From: Raineyella sp. W15-4
Lineage (GTDB): Bacteria; Actinomycetota; Actinomycetes; Propionibacteriales; Propionibacteriaceae
DNA length: 64,000 nt
Assembly (NCBI RefSeq): GCF_033170155.1
Contig: NZ_CP137079.1
Coordinates: forward strand, 3,596,001-3,660,000
Direction of reading: 5' to 3'
The position numbers and the translations under genes are program-made. The notes under the pieces are model-generated. The model worked only from the letters and a program-made list of their open reading frames with translations, had not been told where the DNA came from and ran no database searches. Positions 9,048 to 17,670 of this stretch are shown in pieces. Position 1 is the first letter of the stretch. Each line of letters opens with the position of its first letter.

Positions 9048-9493
9048 CTCCCGCCCTCCTTGCGATCCGCATCGGCGTTGCGGGACGGCGTGACGCCGCG
9101 CAACGGGGTGACGGCAGTGGTTCCGGTCCGATCCGCCCCCGTCCGATCCGTCCCCGTCCGGTGGTGCGCCGGGACGTCCGACGAGGCATGTTCGGCCTGT
9201 TCCAGGGCGGCCCGCACCAGGTTCTCGGCGTGTTCGTTGGCCAGCCGGTAGTGGACGTATGTCCCCTCCTGGCGACCGACGACGAGGCGAGCCAATCGCA
9301 GCTTCGCGAGGTGCTGGGACACGGCCGCCGGCGACTTGTGGACGAGCCCGGAGAGTTCACCCACCGACATCTCGTCGTGGTTCACCAGCGCCACCACGAT
9401 CCGCACCCTGGTCACGTCCGAGAGCATGCTGAAGATCTCGGCGGCCAACACCACATCCGGATTGTCCGGATCCATACAACTATCTGCATGCAT
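9044..9493 (-). CDS. ArsR/SmtB-family metal-sensing repressor
   Basis: 149 residues from ATG at 9493, or 143 from ATG at 9475. A winged-helix core with 'KSPAAVSQHLAKLRLARLV' as recognition helix and 'YVHYRLANEHAENLV' leading into alpha5. In alpha5 a His pair spaced 14 residues apart (HAEN...QAEH) resembles part of the CzrA/SmtB alpha5 metal site. Other ligands are substituted. The tail after about residue 105 is rich in Thr/Arg/Gly and unusual. No ribosome binding site precedes either ATG, so the mRNA may be leaderless. It presumably represses itself and the CDF gene. Confidence 0.87.
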   Translation of the reverse strand: MHADSCMDPDNPDVVLAAEIFSMLSDVTRVRIVVALVNHDEMSVGELSGLVHKSPAAVSQHLAKLRLARLVVGRQEGTYVHYRLANEHAENLVRAALEQAEHASSDVPAHHRTGTDRTGADRTGTTAVTPLRGVTPSRNADADRKEGGR

Positions 9494-9504
9494 ACGCAGA
9501 TAGT
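9479..9504. promoter_or_regulatory. Probable ArsR operator (inverted repeat over the start codon)
   Basis: ACTATCTGC (9479-9487) and GCAGATAGT (9496-9504) form a perfect 9-bp inverted repeat with an 8-nt ATGCATAC centre. It covers the ATG at 9493 of the ArsR gene, a typical position and size for an ArsR/SmtB operator in a divergent-free, autoregulated unit. Confidence 0.65.
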
Positions 9505-9574
9505 AGACCAAGAGGACGGCGCTTCCGAAGAACCCGGAGGACGCATCCGAAGAGGGGCGATGACAGGCTCTGCG

Positions 9575-9643
9575 GCGGGGGCGGCACCCCCGCACTTCGC
9601 CCGTGCAGAGTTGCCGAGTGACACGCACCTCTGCACGGGCGAA
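9575..9643 (-). terminator. Tandem hairpins downstream of meaB
   Basis: Two strong stems lie in the gap between meaB and the ArsR gene. The larger is a perfect 15-bp inverted repeat, TTCGCCCGTGCAGAG (9596-9610) with CTCTGCACGGGCGAA (9629-9643), loop 18 nt. The second is GCGGGGG (9575-9581) with CCCCCGC (9587-9593), loop 5 nt. The position 62 bp after the meaB stop suggests termination of the mutase operon. Neither has a U-tract. The 15-bp repeat could instead belong to a dispersed palindromic repeat family. Confidence 0.5.
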
Positions 9644-9704
9644 ACCTGGAGCTGTGGCGTTGTGTCTGCGGCGACCACCTCCAGCTGCTCCGGCAGCTGA
9701 TCGA

Positions 9705-10721
9705 TCAGTCGATCTCGGCCCACTCCATCCGGGGCACCGCTTCCGCGTACGTCGCCAGGATCCGGGCCGATGCCTCCAGGGCGGAGAGTTCCCCGGCCCG
9801 GACCGCGGCAGCGGCCCGCCGGGACTCCGCCCGTACGGCGGGGTCGGAGCGGACCGACCCCAGCAGCGCAGACTCGACCTGGGCCCACATCCAGTCGACC
9901 TGCTGGGCGGCCCGGAAGGTGTCCAACCCGACTGTCGACTCGACCCAGTCGCGGTGGTCCAGCACCGCCTGCCAGACCTCGTCCAGGCCCTCACCGGTGT
10001 AGGCGCTGCAGGTGAGGACGGGCGACCGGCGGGACTCGGGATCGGCCGAGATCAGCTTCATCGCGATGGACAGCTCCCGGGCGGTGACCCGGGCGGCGGT
10101 GACGTTGTCCCCGTCGGCCTTGTTCACCGCGATCAGGTCGGCCAGCTCGAGAATGCCGCGCTTGATGCCCTGCAGCTGGTCCCCGGCACCGGTCAGGGCC
10201 AGCAGCAGGAAGGTGTCGACCATGCCGGCCACCGCCACCTCGGACTGCCCGACCCCGACCGTCTCGACGATGACGATGTCGTAGCCGGCGGCCTCGACGA
10301 TCATCATCGCCTCCCGGGTCGCCCGGGCCACGCCGCCGAGGTGCCCGCCGGACGGCGACGGCCGGACGTACGCGCGGTCCGACTGGGTCAGCCGGGCCAT
10401 CCGGGTCCGGTCGCCGAGCACCGAGCCCCCGGTCCGGGTGCTGGACGGGTCGACCGCCAGCACCGCGACCCGGTGCCCGCGCTCGATCAGCCGGGTGCCC
10501 ATCGCATCGATGAAGGTCGACTTGCCCGCCCCGGGCACCCCGGAGATCCCCACCCGCACCGACCGCCCCGTCAGCGGGGCGATCGCGGTGAGCAGCCGGC
10601 GCGCGGCCGTACGGTGAGCGGGATGCTGCGACTCGACCAGGGTGATCGCGCGCGGCACCGCCGAGGGCGACCCCCGCCGCACTCCGGCGGCGAGGGCCTC
10701 CACATCAATCGGTCTGGGCAT
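9705..10721 (-). CDS. meaB: MeaB/ArgK-family GTPase, methylmalonyl-CoA mutase chaperone
   Basis: 338 residues. Walker A 'GVPGAGKST', 'DPSS' and 'GDRTRM' (switch I region), 'ETVGVGQSE' (switch II) and 'NKAD' (base recognition) are intact. MeaB-type G proteins protect and reload methylmalonyl-CoA mutase with adenosylcobalamin. The ATG overlaps the end of mutB by 17 bp, so the two are co-translated; this is the last gene of the operon. The former label 'LAO/AO transport ATPase' for this family is outdated. Confidence 0.95.
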   Translation of the reverse strand: MPRPIDVEALAAGVRRGSPSAVPRAITLVESQHPAHRTAARRLLTAIAPLTGRSVRVGISGVPGAGKSTFIDAMGTRLIERGHRVAVLAVDPSSTRTGGSVLGDRTRMARLTQSDRAYVRPSPSGGHLGGVARATREAMMIVEAAGYDIVIVETVGVGQSEVAVAGMVDTFLLLALTGAGDQLQGIKRGILELADLIAVNKADGDNVTAARVTARELSIAMKLISADPESRRSPVLTCSAYTGEGLDEVWQAVLDHRDWVESTVGLDTFRAAQQVDWMWAQVESALLGSVRSDPAVRAESRRAAAAVRAGELSALEASARILATYAEAVPRMEWAEID

Positions 10722-12921
10722 CGACCGGCCGGCCCTCCGTCGCCTCGAGCCGGGCCCGCAGCTCGGTCAGCAGGTCCACCGCGGCCTCCGGGATGATCGT
10801 GCCCGGAGGATAGATCGCGGCCGCGCCGGCGGCGCGCAGTTCCTCGAAGTCCTGCTCCGGGATCACCCCACCGACGACGATCATGATGTCGGGCCGCCCC
10901 AGCCGGGTCAGTTCCTCGCGCAACGCCGGGACCAGGGTGAGGTGTCCGGCGGCGAGCGAGGAGACGCCGACGACGTGCACGTCGGCCTCGACGGCCTGCC
11001 GGGCCGCCTCCTCCGGGGTCTGGAACAGCGGGCCGACGTCGACGTCGAAGCCGAGGTCGGCATAGGCGGTGGCGATCACCTTCTGGCCGCGGTCGTGCCC
11101 GTCCTGGCCCATCTTGGCGATCATGATGCGCGGACGACGTCCCTCGGCCTCGGTGAAGGCCTCGACCAGCTCGCGGGCCTTGACCATCGCCGGCGAACCG
11201 GCCGCTTCCTTGGAGTACACACCACTGATCGTACGGATCTGCGCGGTGTAGCGGCCGAAGACCTGCTCCAGCGCCATCGAGATCTCACCGACCGAGGCCT
11301 TCGCCCGGGCCGCGTCGATCCCCAGCTTGAGCAGGTTGCGGTCCGGATCGGTCGGATCCGGATTCGCGGCGGCCCAGGTGAGCCGCTCCAGGGAGGCCTG
11401 ACAGGCCGCCTCGTCGCGCTCCGCGCGCAGCCGGTCGAGCTTGGCGATCTGGGCGGCACGGACCTGCTTGTTGTCGATCTTCAGCACGTCCAGCCGGGCC
11501 TCGTGGTCGAGCTGGAAGGTGTTGACCCCGATCACCGGCTGGCGGCCGGAGTCGATCCGGGCCTGGGTGCGGGCAGCCGCCTCCTCGATCCGCATCTTCG
11601 GGATGCCGGCCTCGATGGCCTTGGTCATCCCGCCTGCCCGTTCGACCTCGTCGATCAGCGACCAGGCCCGCCGGGCCAGATCGTGGGTGAGCCGCTCCAC
11701 GTACGCCGACCCGCCCCACGGGTCCACCACCCGGCAGGTGCCGGACTCCTGCTGCAGGAAGAGCTGGGTGTTGCGGGCGATCCGGGCACTGAAGTCGGTC
11801 GGCAGGGCGATCGCCTCGTCGAGTGCGTTGGTGTGCAGCGACTGGGTGTGGCCCTGGGTGGCGGCCATCGCCTCCACGCAGGTGCGGATGACGTTGTTGT
11901 AGACGTCCTGTGCGGTCAGCGACCACCCCGAGGTCTGCGAGTGCGTCCGCAGGCTCATCGACTTCGGGTTCTTCGGCTCGAACTGCCGCACCAGCCGGGC
12001 CCACAGCAGCCGGGCCGCCCGCATCTTGGCGACCTCCATGAAGAAGTTCATCCCGATCGCCCAGAAGAAGGACAGCCGCGGCGCGAACTGGTCGACGGCC
12101 AGCCCGACCGACTCGCCGGCCCGGATGTAGTCCACCCCGTCGGCGAGCGTGTAGGCCATCTCGATGTCGGCGGTGGCGCCGGCCTCCTGCATGTGGTAGC
12201 CGGAGATCGAGATCGAGTTGAACTTCGGCATGTTCGCGCTGGTGAAGGCGAAGATGTCGGAGATGATCCGCATGCTCGGGGTCGGCGGGTAGATGTAGGT
12301 GTTGCGGACCATGAACTCCTTGAGAATGTCGTTCTGGATGGTCCCCGCGAGTTTGTCCGGCGTCACCCCCTGCTCCTCGGCCGCCACGACGTAGAGCGCG
12401 AGCACCGGCAGCACCGCACCGTTCATCGTCATCGACACGCTCATCCGGTCCAGCGGGATGCCGTCGAAGAGCTGGCGCATGTCGAGGATCGAGTCGACGG
12501 CCACCCCGGCCATGCCGACGTCACCCGCCACCCGTGGGTGGTCGGAGTCGTAGCCGCGGTGGGTGGCCAGGTCGAAGGCGATCGACAGGCCCTTCTGGCC
12601 GGCTGCCAGGTTGCGCCGGTAGAAGGCGTTCGACTCCTCGGCCGTGGAGAAGCCCGCGTACTGGCGGATCGTCCACGGCTGGTTGGTGTACATCGTGGGG
12701 TACGGCCCGCGCAGGTAGGGCGGGATGCCGGGCCGGGTGTCGAGGAAGTCCAGTCCCTCGTACGCCTCGGGGCCGTAGACATGCTGCACTGGGATCTGCT
12801 CGGGGGTCTCCCACGGCTCGGTCGGCCCGGCCGCCAGCAGCGCCTCGAACCGGCTGCGGGCGTCGGCGGGGACACCGCGGTCTCCGAGCGGGATCTGGTC
12901 GAATCGCGGCAGAACGGTCAT
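10705..12921 (-). CDS. mutB: Methylmalonyl-CoA mutase large (catalytic) subunit
   Basis: 738 residues, the usual size of the alpha subunit. The N-terminal TIM barrel includes '[17 protein letters not shown]' (CoA-binding region), and the C-terminal cobalamin-binding domain has 'GQDGHDRG' (the D-x-H-x2-G motif whose His ligates cobalt) with downstream 'GGVIPEQD'. It converts succinyl-CoA and (R)-methylmalonyl-CoA reversibly with adenosylcobalamin. It overlaps mutA by 4 bp and meaB by 17 bp. In propionibacteria the pair acts in propionate formation; here the direction cannot be told. Confidence 0.96.
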   Translation of the reverse strand: MTVLPRFDQIPLGDRGVPADARSRFEALLAAGPTEPWETPEQIPVQHVYGPEAYEGLDFLDTRPGIPPYLRGPYPTMYTNQPWTIRQYAGFSTAEESNAFYRRNLAAGQKGLSIAFDLATHRGYDSDHPRVAGDVGMAGVAVDSILDMRQLFDGIPLDRMSVSMTMNGAVLPVLALYVVAAEEQGVTPDKLAGTIQNDILKEFMVRNTYIYPPTPSMRIISDIFAFTSANMPKFNSISISGYHMQEAGATADIEMAYTLADGVDYIRAGESVGLAVDQFAPRLSFFWAIGMNFFMEVAKMRAARLLWARLVRQFEPKNPKSMSLRTHSQTSGWSLTAQDVYNNVIRTCVEAMAATQGHTQSLHTNALDEAIALPTDFSARIARNTQLFLQQESGTCRVVDPWGGSAYVERLTHDLARRAWSLIDEVERAGGMTKAIEAGIPKMRIEEAAARTQARIDSGRQPVIGVNTFQLDHEARLDVLKIDNKQVRAAQIAKLDRLRAERDEAACQASLERLTWAAANPDPTDPDRNLLKLGIDAARAKASVGEISMALEQVFGRYTAQIRTISGVYSKEAAGSPAMVKARELVEAFTEAEGRRPRIMIAKMGQDGHDRGQKVIATAYADLGFDVDVGPLFQTPEEAARQAVEADVHVVGVSSLAAGHLTLVPALREELTRLGRPDIMIVVGGVIPEQDFEELRAAGAAAIYPPGTIIPEAAVDLLTELRARLEATEGRPVDAQTD

Positions 12922-14867
12922 CGGGCGCCTCCTGGCGTATCGAGTCCGAGAGTGTCGAGCGTGCCGGTGAGGACCTCGACGACGTCGACGCCGAGGGCGA
13001 TCGTCCCGTCGATCAGGACCGACGCGTCCTCCCCGTCACCGAGTTCCTTCAGAGATCCGGCGAGCAGGACCGTGCGGGCCCCGGCGTCCTTGAGAGCATG
13101 GGCCACCTCGCGGCCCTGCGCGGCATAGACGGACGCCGACGAGCAGAGCACCGCCACCGGGGTGCCGGCGGCCCGCCAGGCCTCGACGACCTCTGCGGTG
13201 CCGCCGCCCTCGCACGAGGGCGTGGCCAGACCGGCGATGTGGAAGAGGTTCGCGGCGAAGCCCTCGCGGCCACCGAAGTCGCGACGGCTGCCCAGGCAGG
13301 CCAGGAAGACCGCCGGGGTGCTGCCGCCCTTCGCCGCGGCAGCCGCCGAGGCGGTGGCTGTACGGTCCCGCAGCGCCTCGAAGACCTCGGCGTCGCGGTG
13401 CCGGGCCAGCCCGGCCCGGGCCGGGGCCGCCGGGCGCGGGCGCACCTCGAGGGTGGGCTCGGCGGTGTTCGGGAACTCCGAGACGCCGGTGACCGGCAGC
13501 CGTCGGGTCGCCAGCTGGCGGCGGCGCCTCTCGTTGAGCTCGGCCAGGACCCGGGCGGGCAGACCCTCGGCCAGGGCGGCGACCATGCCGCCGGCGGCCT
13601 CGACCTGCTGGAACGCCGCCCAGGCGGCCGTCGAGATCTCGTCGGTGAGGGACTCGACGTACCAGGTCCCGCCGGCGGGATCGTTGACCCGGCCGATGTT
13701 CGACTCCTCGGCGAGGACGACCTGGGTGTTGCGGGCGACCCGGCGACTGGACTCGCCGGGCAGTCCCCAGGCGGCGTCGAACGGCAGTGTGGTGATCGCC
13801 TCGGCGCCCCCCACCGCCGCCGAGAAGGTGCTGATCGTGCCCCGCAGCACGTTCACGTACGGGTCGTCGCGGGTGATCTCCCGCCAGGACGTCACCGCGT
13901 GCTGGCGGGCGCCGCGACGGTCCTCGGCGACGCCGAGCACCTCCCCGACCCACGCCCAGCAGCGGCGCAGGGCGCGCAGCCGCGCGATGGTGGCGAACTC
14001 GTCGCAGCTGGCGGTGACCCGGAAGATCATCGCGTCGAAGGCGGTGTCGAGGTCGACGCCCTGCTCGGTGAGCGCCCGGACGTACTCCAGTCCGGTGGCC
14101 AGGCACCAGGCCACCTCATGGATGTCGCCCGCCCCGGCGTTGTGCCAGAGGGTGCCGTCGACGACGAACGGGCGGGACTGCCGGTAGCCCTCGAGGCGGG
14201 CGACCCACGGTGCCATGCCGGTCAGGTCCGGGGTGCGGCCCTGGTCGGCGGCGAAGCCGATCGGGTCGAGTCCCAGGTTGAGGGAGAGGGCCGCCCGGTC
14301 CTTGCCGCTCGCCTCGATCAGGGCGAGCAGTGCCTCGGCCGCGGCCGGCTGGTCGGTCCGGCTGGAGACCTCCACCTTGGCCAGGTCGAGCAGGACGTCC
14401 GCCAGTACCTCGGCGAGGTCGTCGGCCGCGATGGCGTCCGGGTCGAGCCGCAGCCACAGGCTGGTGGCACCGCGCTCGAGGTCGGTCAGCACGGCCTTGC
14501 GGGTGTAGGCGGCATCGGGGTCCTCGTGGAAGGCCCGGACGTCCCAGGCGTCCATCTGCCCGCGGCGGACCGTGGTCCCCCGGACGAAGGGCATCACACC
14601 GGGGTAGCCGAGGTCCGCGGTGATGTCCTCCCGGGTGTACAACGGCTCGGTCCGCAGCCCGTCGACCGTCTCGCGCTGCAGCCGGGCGATCGCGTCGTCC
14701 GGCGTCAGCTGGCGTTCCGGCGGCCGCTTGCGGTTCAGCACCTTGGCGGCAGCGGCCCGCCACTGGGTCCCTGTCACCGCCGGGAAGTCACCGGCCAGGA
14801 CGAACGGCGCCTGCTGGTCCGCGTCGGGCGGGAGGTCCGTCGTCGGCGGGGATGATGGTCTGGTCAT
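12918..14867 (-). CDS. mutA: Methylmalonyl-CoA mutase small (non-catalytic) subunit
   Basis: 649 residues. Its barrel aligns in order with that of MutB ('[21 protein letters not shown]', '[19 protein letters not shown]'), but the C-terminal domain lacks the D-x-H-x2-G cobalamin motif, as expected for the beta subunit of heterodimeric mutases. The ATG at 14867 overlaps the preceding GNAT-like gene by 4 bp and the gene ends with a 4-bp overlap into mutB. Confidence 0.95.
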   Translation of the reverse strand: MTRPSSPPTTDLPPDADQQAPFVLAGDFPAVTGTQWRAAAAKVLNRKRPPERQLTPDDAIARLQRETVDGLRTEPLYTREDITADLGYPGVMPFVRGTTVRRGQMDAWDVRAFHEDPDAAYTRKAVLTDLERGATSLWLRLDPDAIAADDLAEVLADVLLDLAKVEVSSRTDQPAAAEALLALIEASGKDRAALSLNLGLDPIGFAADQGRTPDLTGMAPWVARLEGYRQSRPFVVDGTLWHNAGAGDIHEVAWCLATGLEYVRALTEQGVDLDTAFDAMIFRVTASCDEFATIARLRALRRCWAWVGEVLGVAEDRRGARQHAVTSWREITRDDPYVNVLRGTISTFSAAVGGAEAITTLPFDAAWGLPGESSRRVARNTQVVLAEESNIGRVNDPAGGTWYVESLTDEISTAAWAAFQQVEAAGGMVAALAEGLPARVLAELNERRRRQLATRRLPVTGVSEFPNTAEPTLEVRPRPAAPARAGLARHRDAEVFEALRDRTATASAAAAAKGGSTPAVFLACLGSRRDFGGREGFAANLFHIAGLATPSCEGGGTAEVVEAWRAAGTPVAVLCSSASVYAAQGREVAHALKDAGARTVLLAGSLKELGDGEDASVLIDGTIALGVDVVEVLTGTLDTLGLDTPGGAR

Positions 14868-15310
14868 GCGACTCCTGCTCCACTCATGGTGATGGTGGGT
14901 CCCGGCCGTCGGGCGCCGTCAGGGATCGGATGCCAGCCGTTCCGCAGCAGGTGCGGGACGGTGATGCTCGTCCGGGCGACCTCCACGTCACCCCACGGGC
15001 TGGCCGCCACGTCGACGGCCAGCTCGGTCAGGTCCCGGGCGATCTCCGACGTCGGGTCGGCGCCGGCGACGAGGTGCTCGTCGACGATCCGCATCAGACC
15101 GTCCCGGGCGTCGATCACCAGGTATCCCACCAGGAGGCCCTCGCGGGCCGCCGTGACGAGATGCAGCCGATCGTGGCGGGACAGGCCGCGCAGGTAGCCG
15201 GAGTCGTCCCATGCCTCGAGGCTGGGCAGGACCTTGGCGATGTCGGCACCCCGGTAGTGGGCATACGTGACGGTGTGCAGCGGCGAACGACGGACGGTCA
15301 GGGCATCCAT
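14864..15310 (-). CDS. Unrecognised protein, GNAT-like fold suspected, first gene of the mutase operon
   Basis: 148 residues. The pattern 'RLHLVTAAREGLLVGYLVIDAR' followed by 'LMRIVDEHLVA' and 'LTELAVDVAASPWGDVEVAR' resembles beta4-alpha3-beta5 of GNAT acetyltransferases, but the Q/R-x2-G-x-G/A acetyl-CoA loop is not evident. I cannot assign a function. It is coupled to mutA by ATGA and is the first gene after the cobalamin riboswitch. Linkage to mutAB-meaB therefore suggests a role in propionate metabolism or in the mutase itself; that is inference. Confidence 0.6.
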   Translation of the reverse strand: MDALTVRRSPLHTVTYAHYRGADIAKVLPSLEAWDDSGYLRGLSRHDRLHLVTAAREGLLVGYLVIDARDGLMRIVDEHLVAGADPTSEIARDLTELAVDVAASPWGDVEVARTSITVPHLLRNGWHPIPDGARRPGPTITMSGAGVA

Positions 15311-15425
15311 GACGGCTCCTCGGGCTCAGGATCTGGCACCTCGAGGAGGGTGACGAGTGACGCGGTCAGCGACAGGCGACCCGATCCCCGAGACATCTCC
15401 CGACTGCACCCCGCGGTGCGGTCGG

Positions 15426-15644
15426 GCTGGCAGGTCTTCGGACTTGGGGGCCTTCCGGTCGGAGCACGCTCCTGCCGGGTTCCTCGACCACCGCTTCCCA
15501 GACCCAGTCGTCCAGTGCTTCCGTACGCCGCTCTCCGACGCGTGGTGGTGGTGTCGTTCCCTCTCACCGCTGCGGGACAGTCCCGGACTCGCACCGGGTT
15601 CCCTCTTGCGACGGACGACGGATCACTCCGACGTCCGAACCAGC
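15426..15644 (-). promoter_or_regulatory. Long-form cobalamin riboswitch upstream of the mutAB-meaB operon
   Basis: On the minus strand in the canonical order: 'AAGAGGGAACCCGGTG', 'GAGTCCGGGACTGTCCCGC' and 'AGCGGTGA'; then 'GGAAGCACTGG' and 'CTGGGAAGCGG'; finally 'AAGTCCGAAGACCTGCC'. GCTGG (5' end, 15640-15644) pairs with CCAGC (3' end, 15426-15430) as P1. It is about 219 nt, larger than the three compact aptamers in this window. A -10-like GTAAAGT lies just upstream (15652-15658) and an imperfect GACCGCACC/GGTGCAGTC stem follows it. The next gene in this direction starts at 15310. Confidence 0.93.
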
Positions 15645-15699
15645 GATCGTCACTTTACACGGTCCGATCGCCGCCAGAGGTGGGGTCCCCTCGGGTCGA

Positions 15700-16440
15700 T
15701 CAGCGGGGATGTCGGGTGCGGTAGAGGTGGGAATCAGGGAAGTCCTCGGCGGCCAGGGCCCAGCCCACGATGATGATCGCCGCCTGTCGCAGGCCGTGGG
15801 CCTCGACGGTGTCGGCGAAGTCTGCGAGAGTGCCGCGGAGGATGAGTTCGTCGGGCTGTTCGGCGCGGGAGACGACGACCACCGGGCAGTCCGCGCCGTA
15901 CTCGGGGATCAGCGTCTGCTGCAGCTCGCGGACGAACCGGATCGCCAGGTGCAGCACCAGGGTGGCATGGGTCCTGGCCAGCTCCGCCAGGGATTCCTCC
16001 GGCGGGATCGTCGTCGAGGCACGCTGGGCGCGGGTCAGGATGACGGTCTGGGCGACCTCGGGCACGGAGAGTTCCTTGCCGACGAGAGCGGCTGCAGCGG
16101 CGTACGCGGGGACGCCGGGGGTGACGTCCCAGGCGACCCCCTCGGCATCGAGCCGGCGGGTCTGCTCGGCGAGCGCGGAGTAGATCGAGGGATCACCGGA
16201 ACACAGCCGGGCGACGTCGCGGCCTTCCGCGGTGGCCCGCTTCATGACCGCGACCTGCTCGTCGAGGTTGACCGCGGCGGTGTCGACCAGCTCGACGTCG
16301 TCCGGGCAGTGGGCCAGCAGCTCTTCGGTGACATAGGTGCCGGCATAGAGACAGACCGGGGAGGCCGCCATCAGGGCGGCGCCACGGAAAGTCAACAGGT
16401 CGGCGGCGCCGGGGCCGGCGCCGATGAAGTGGACGGTCAC
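15700..16440 (-). CDS. cobM: Precorrin-4 C11-methyltransferase
   Basis: 246 residues from a GTG that overlaps the cobL stop (GTGA). 'VHFIGAGPGAADLLTFRG' is the N-terminal SAM-binding loop of corrin methyltransferases; 'LCSGDPSIYSAL' and 'VTPGVPAYAAAAA' are the next two conserved loops, and 'LTRAQRASTTIP' matches CobM/CbiF rather than other paralogues. It methylates C11 of precorrin-4 (or the cobalt form in the anaerobic route). It forms a two-gene unit with cobL. Confidence 0.94.
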   Translation of the reverse strand: MTVHFIGAGPGAADLLTFRGAALMAASPVCLYAGTYVTEELLAHCPDDVELVDTAAVNLDEQVAVMKRATAEGRDVARLCSGDPSIYSALAEQTRRLDAEGVAWDVTPGVPAYAAAAALVGKELSVPEVAQTVILTRAQRASTTIPPEESLAELARTHATLVLHLAIRFVRELQQTLIPEYGADCPVVVVSRAEQPDELILRGTLADFADTVEAHGLRQAAIIIVGWALAAEDFPDSHLYRTRHPR

Positions 16441-17660
16441 GCGGTCTCCTCGACGATCGGCAGGCGCTTGGCGGCGGCCCACTGGACCACCGGGCGGGCC
16501 GGTTTCCAGCCGGTGAACCGGCCGATCGGCTGGGTCACCTCGACCGACAGCCGGGTGAGTTCGCCGCCATGACGCTGCCAGGCGTCGATGACGGCACGTT
16601 CGGTCTCCAGGGTGACGGTGTGGACCACGATCCGGCCCGCCACCGGCAGGGCCGCCCAGCAGGCCTCGATCACCTCGGCGTTGGCGCCACCGCCGACGAA
16701 CACCGCGTCGGGGGTGGGCAGGTCGGCCAACCCGATGGTCGCATCGGCCTGCACCACCCGCAGTTCGGGAACGCCCAGCCGAGCCGCGTTGCGCCGGATC
16801 CGGTCGGCTCGCTCGGCATCGCGCTCGACGGCGATCGCCCGGTTGCGCCGGTCGAGCCGGGACCATTCGATGCCGATCGAGCCGGCACCGGCGCCGACGT
16901 CCCAGAGAAGGTCACCCGGGCAGGGCCGCAGGTGCGCCAGCGCCGAAGCCCGGACGTCCCGCTTGGACAATTGCCCGTCGTGCTCGAAGTCCTCGTCGGG
17001 CAGACCGGGCGCCAGCGACAACCCGACCGGCCGCGCCCCCGCCGTCACGGCGACCTCCAGGCACAGCACATTGAGCGGCGGGACCGCGGCGTACGGCCAG
17101 TCCTCCGCGACGCCGTCGAACCGTGCCTGGTCTGCCGAGCCGAGGTCGGACAGCACCGTCATCCGGGTCGGGCCGAAGCCCTCCGACCGCAACAGGTCGG
17201 CGATCGCAGCCGGGGTCCCGGCACCGCCGGACAGGGCGATCACCCGGTTGCCCGGGGCCAGGTGCCGGCGCAGCCGGTCGAGGTCACGACCGACCAGGCT
17301 GACGAAGTCGCAGGTCTCCTCCGGCCAGCGCATCTCGGCACGGGCCAGCGCCACCGACGAAGCCGCCGGCCGGATCCGGACGGCCGCCGGGCCGAGCAGC
17401 CGGACCAGGGTGGAGCCGATGCCAGAGACCATCGGGTCGCCGGAGGCGAGCACCACCACCCGGCGGTCGGCGACCGACGCTATCAGGCCGGGCAGCGCGG
17501 GACGCATCGGCGACGGCCACGGGATCAGCTCCGCCTCGACCCCGAGGGCGCGCGCCATGGCGAGGTGACGCTCACCGCCGAGCACCACCTCGGCATCCGC
17601 CAGCAGCCGCCGGGCCGCCTCGTCCGGCCCGTCCGCCCTCACACCCACGACCTCGATCAC
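16437..17660 (-). CDS. cobL: Precorrin-6Y C5,15-methyltransferase (decarboxylating), CbiE-CbiT fusion
   Basis: 407 residues with two domains: an N-terminal CbiE-like methyltransferase (about 1-200, 'LASGDPMVSGIGSTL', 'RPAASSVALARAEM') and a C-terminal CbiT-like class I methyltransferase ('DLLWDVGAGAGSIGIEWSRL', about 255-275). The fused form acts in the late-cobalt route and methylates C5 and C15 with loss of the C12 acetate carboxyl. Starts at GTG without a clear ribosome binding site, 10 bp after the preceding HNH gene. A CobK reductase, its pathway neighbour, is encoded at 25509. Confidence 0.94.
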   Translation of the reverse strand: MIEVVGVRADGPDEAARRLLADAEVVLGGERHLAMARALGVEAELIPWPSPMRPALPGLIASVADRRVVVLASGDPMVSGIGSTLVRLLGPAAVRIRPAASSVALARAEMRWPEETCDFVSLVGRDLDRLRRHLAPGNRVIALSGGAGTPAAIADLLRSEGFGPTRMTVLSDLGSADQARFDGVAEDWPYAAVPPLNVLCLEVAVTAGARPVGLSLAPGLPDEDFEHDGQLSKRDVRASALAHLRPCPGDLLWDVGAGAGSIGIEWSRLDRRNRAIAVERDAERADRIRRNAARLGVPELRVVQADATIGLADLPTPDAVFVGGGANAEVIEACWAALPVAGRIVVHTVTLETERAVIDAWQRHGGELTRLSVEVTQPIGRFTGWKPARPVVQWAAAKRLPIVEETA

Positions 17661-17670
17661 GGGCTACACC

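Noticed and set aside
10642-14855. Long plus-strand open frames opposite mutB and mutA
   Set aside because: Shadows of the mutase genes; no ribosome binding sites and no recognisable motifs.
15298-15594. A 98-codon minus-strand frame across the riboswitch before mutA
   Set aside because: It is translated from conserved aptamer RNA; the sequence is explained by the riboswitch and has no protein features.
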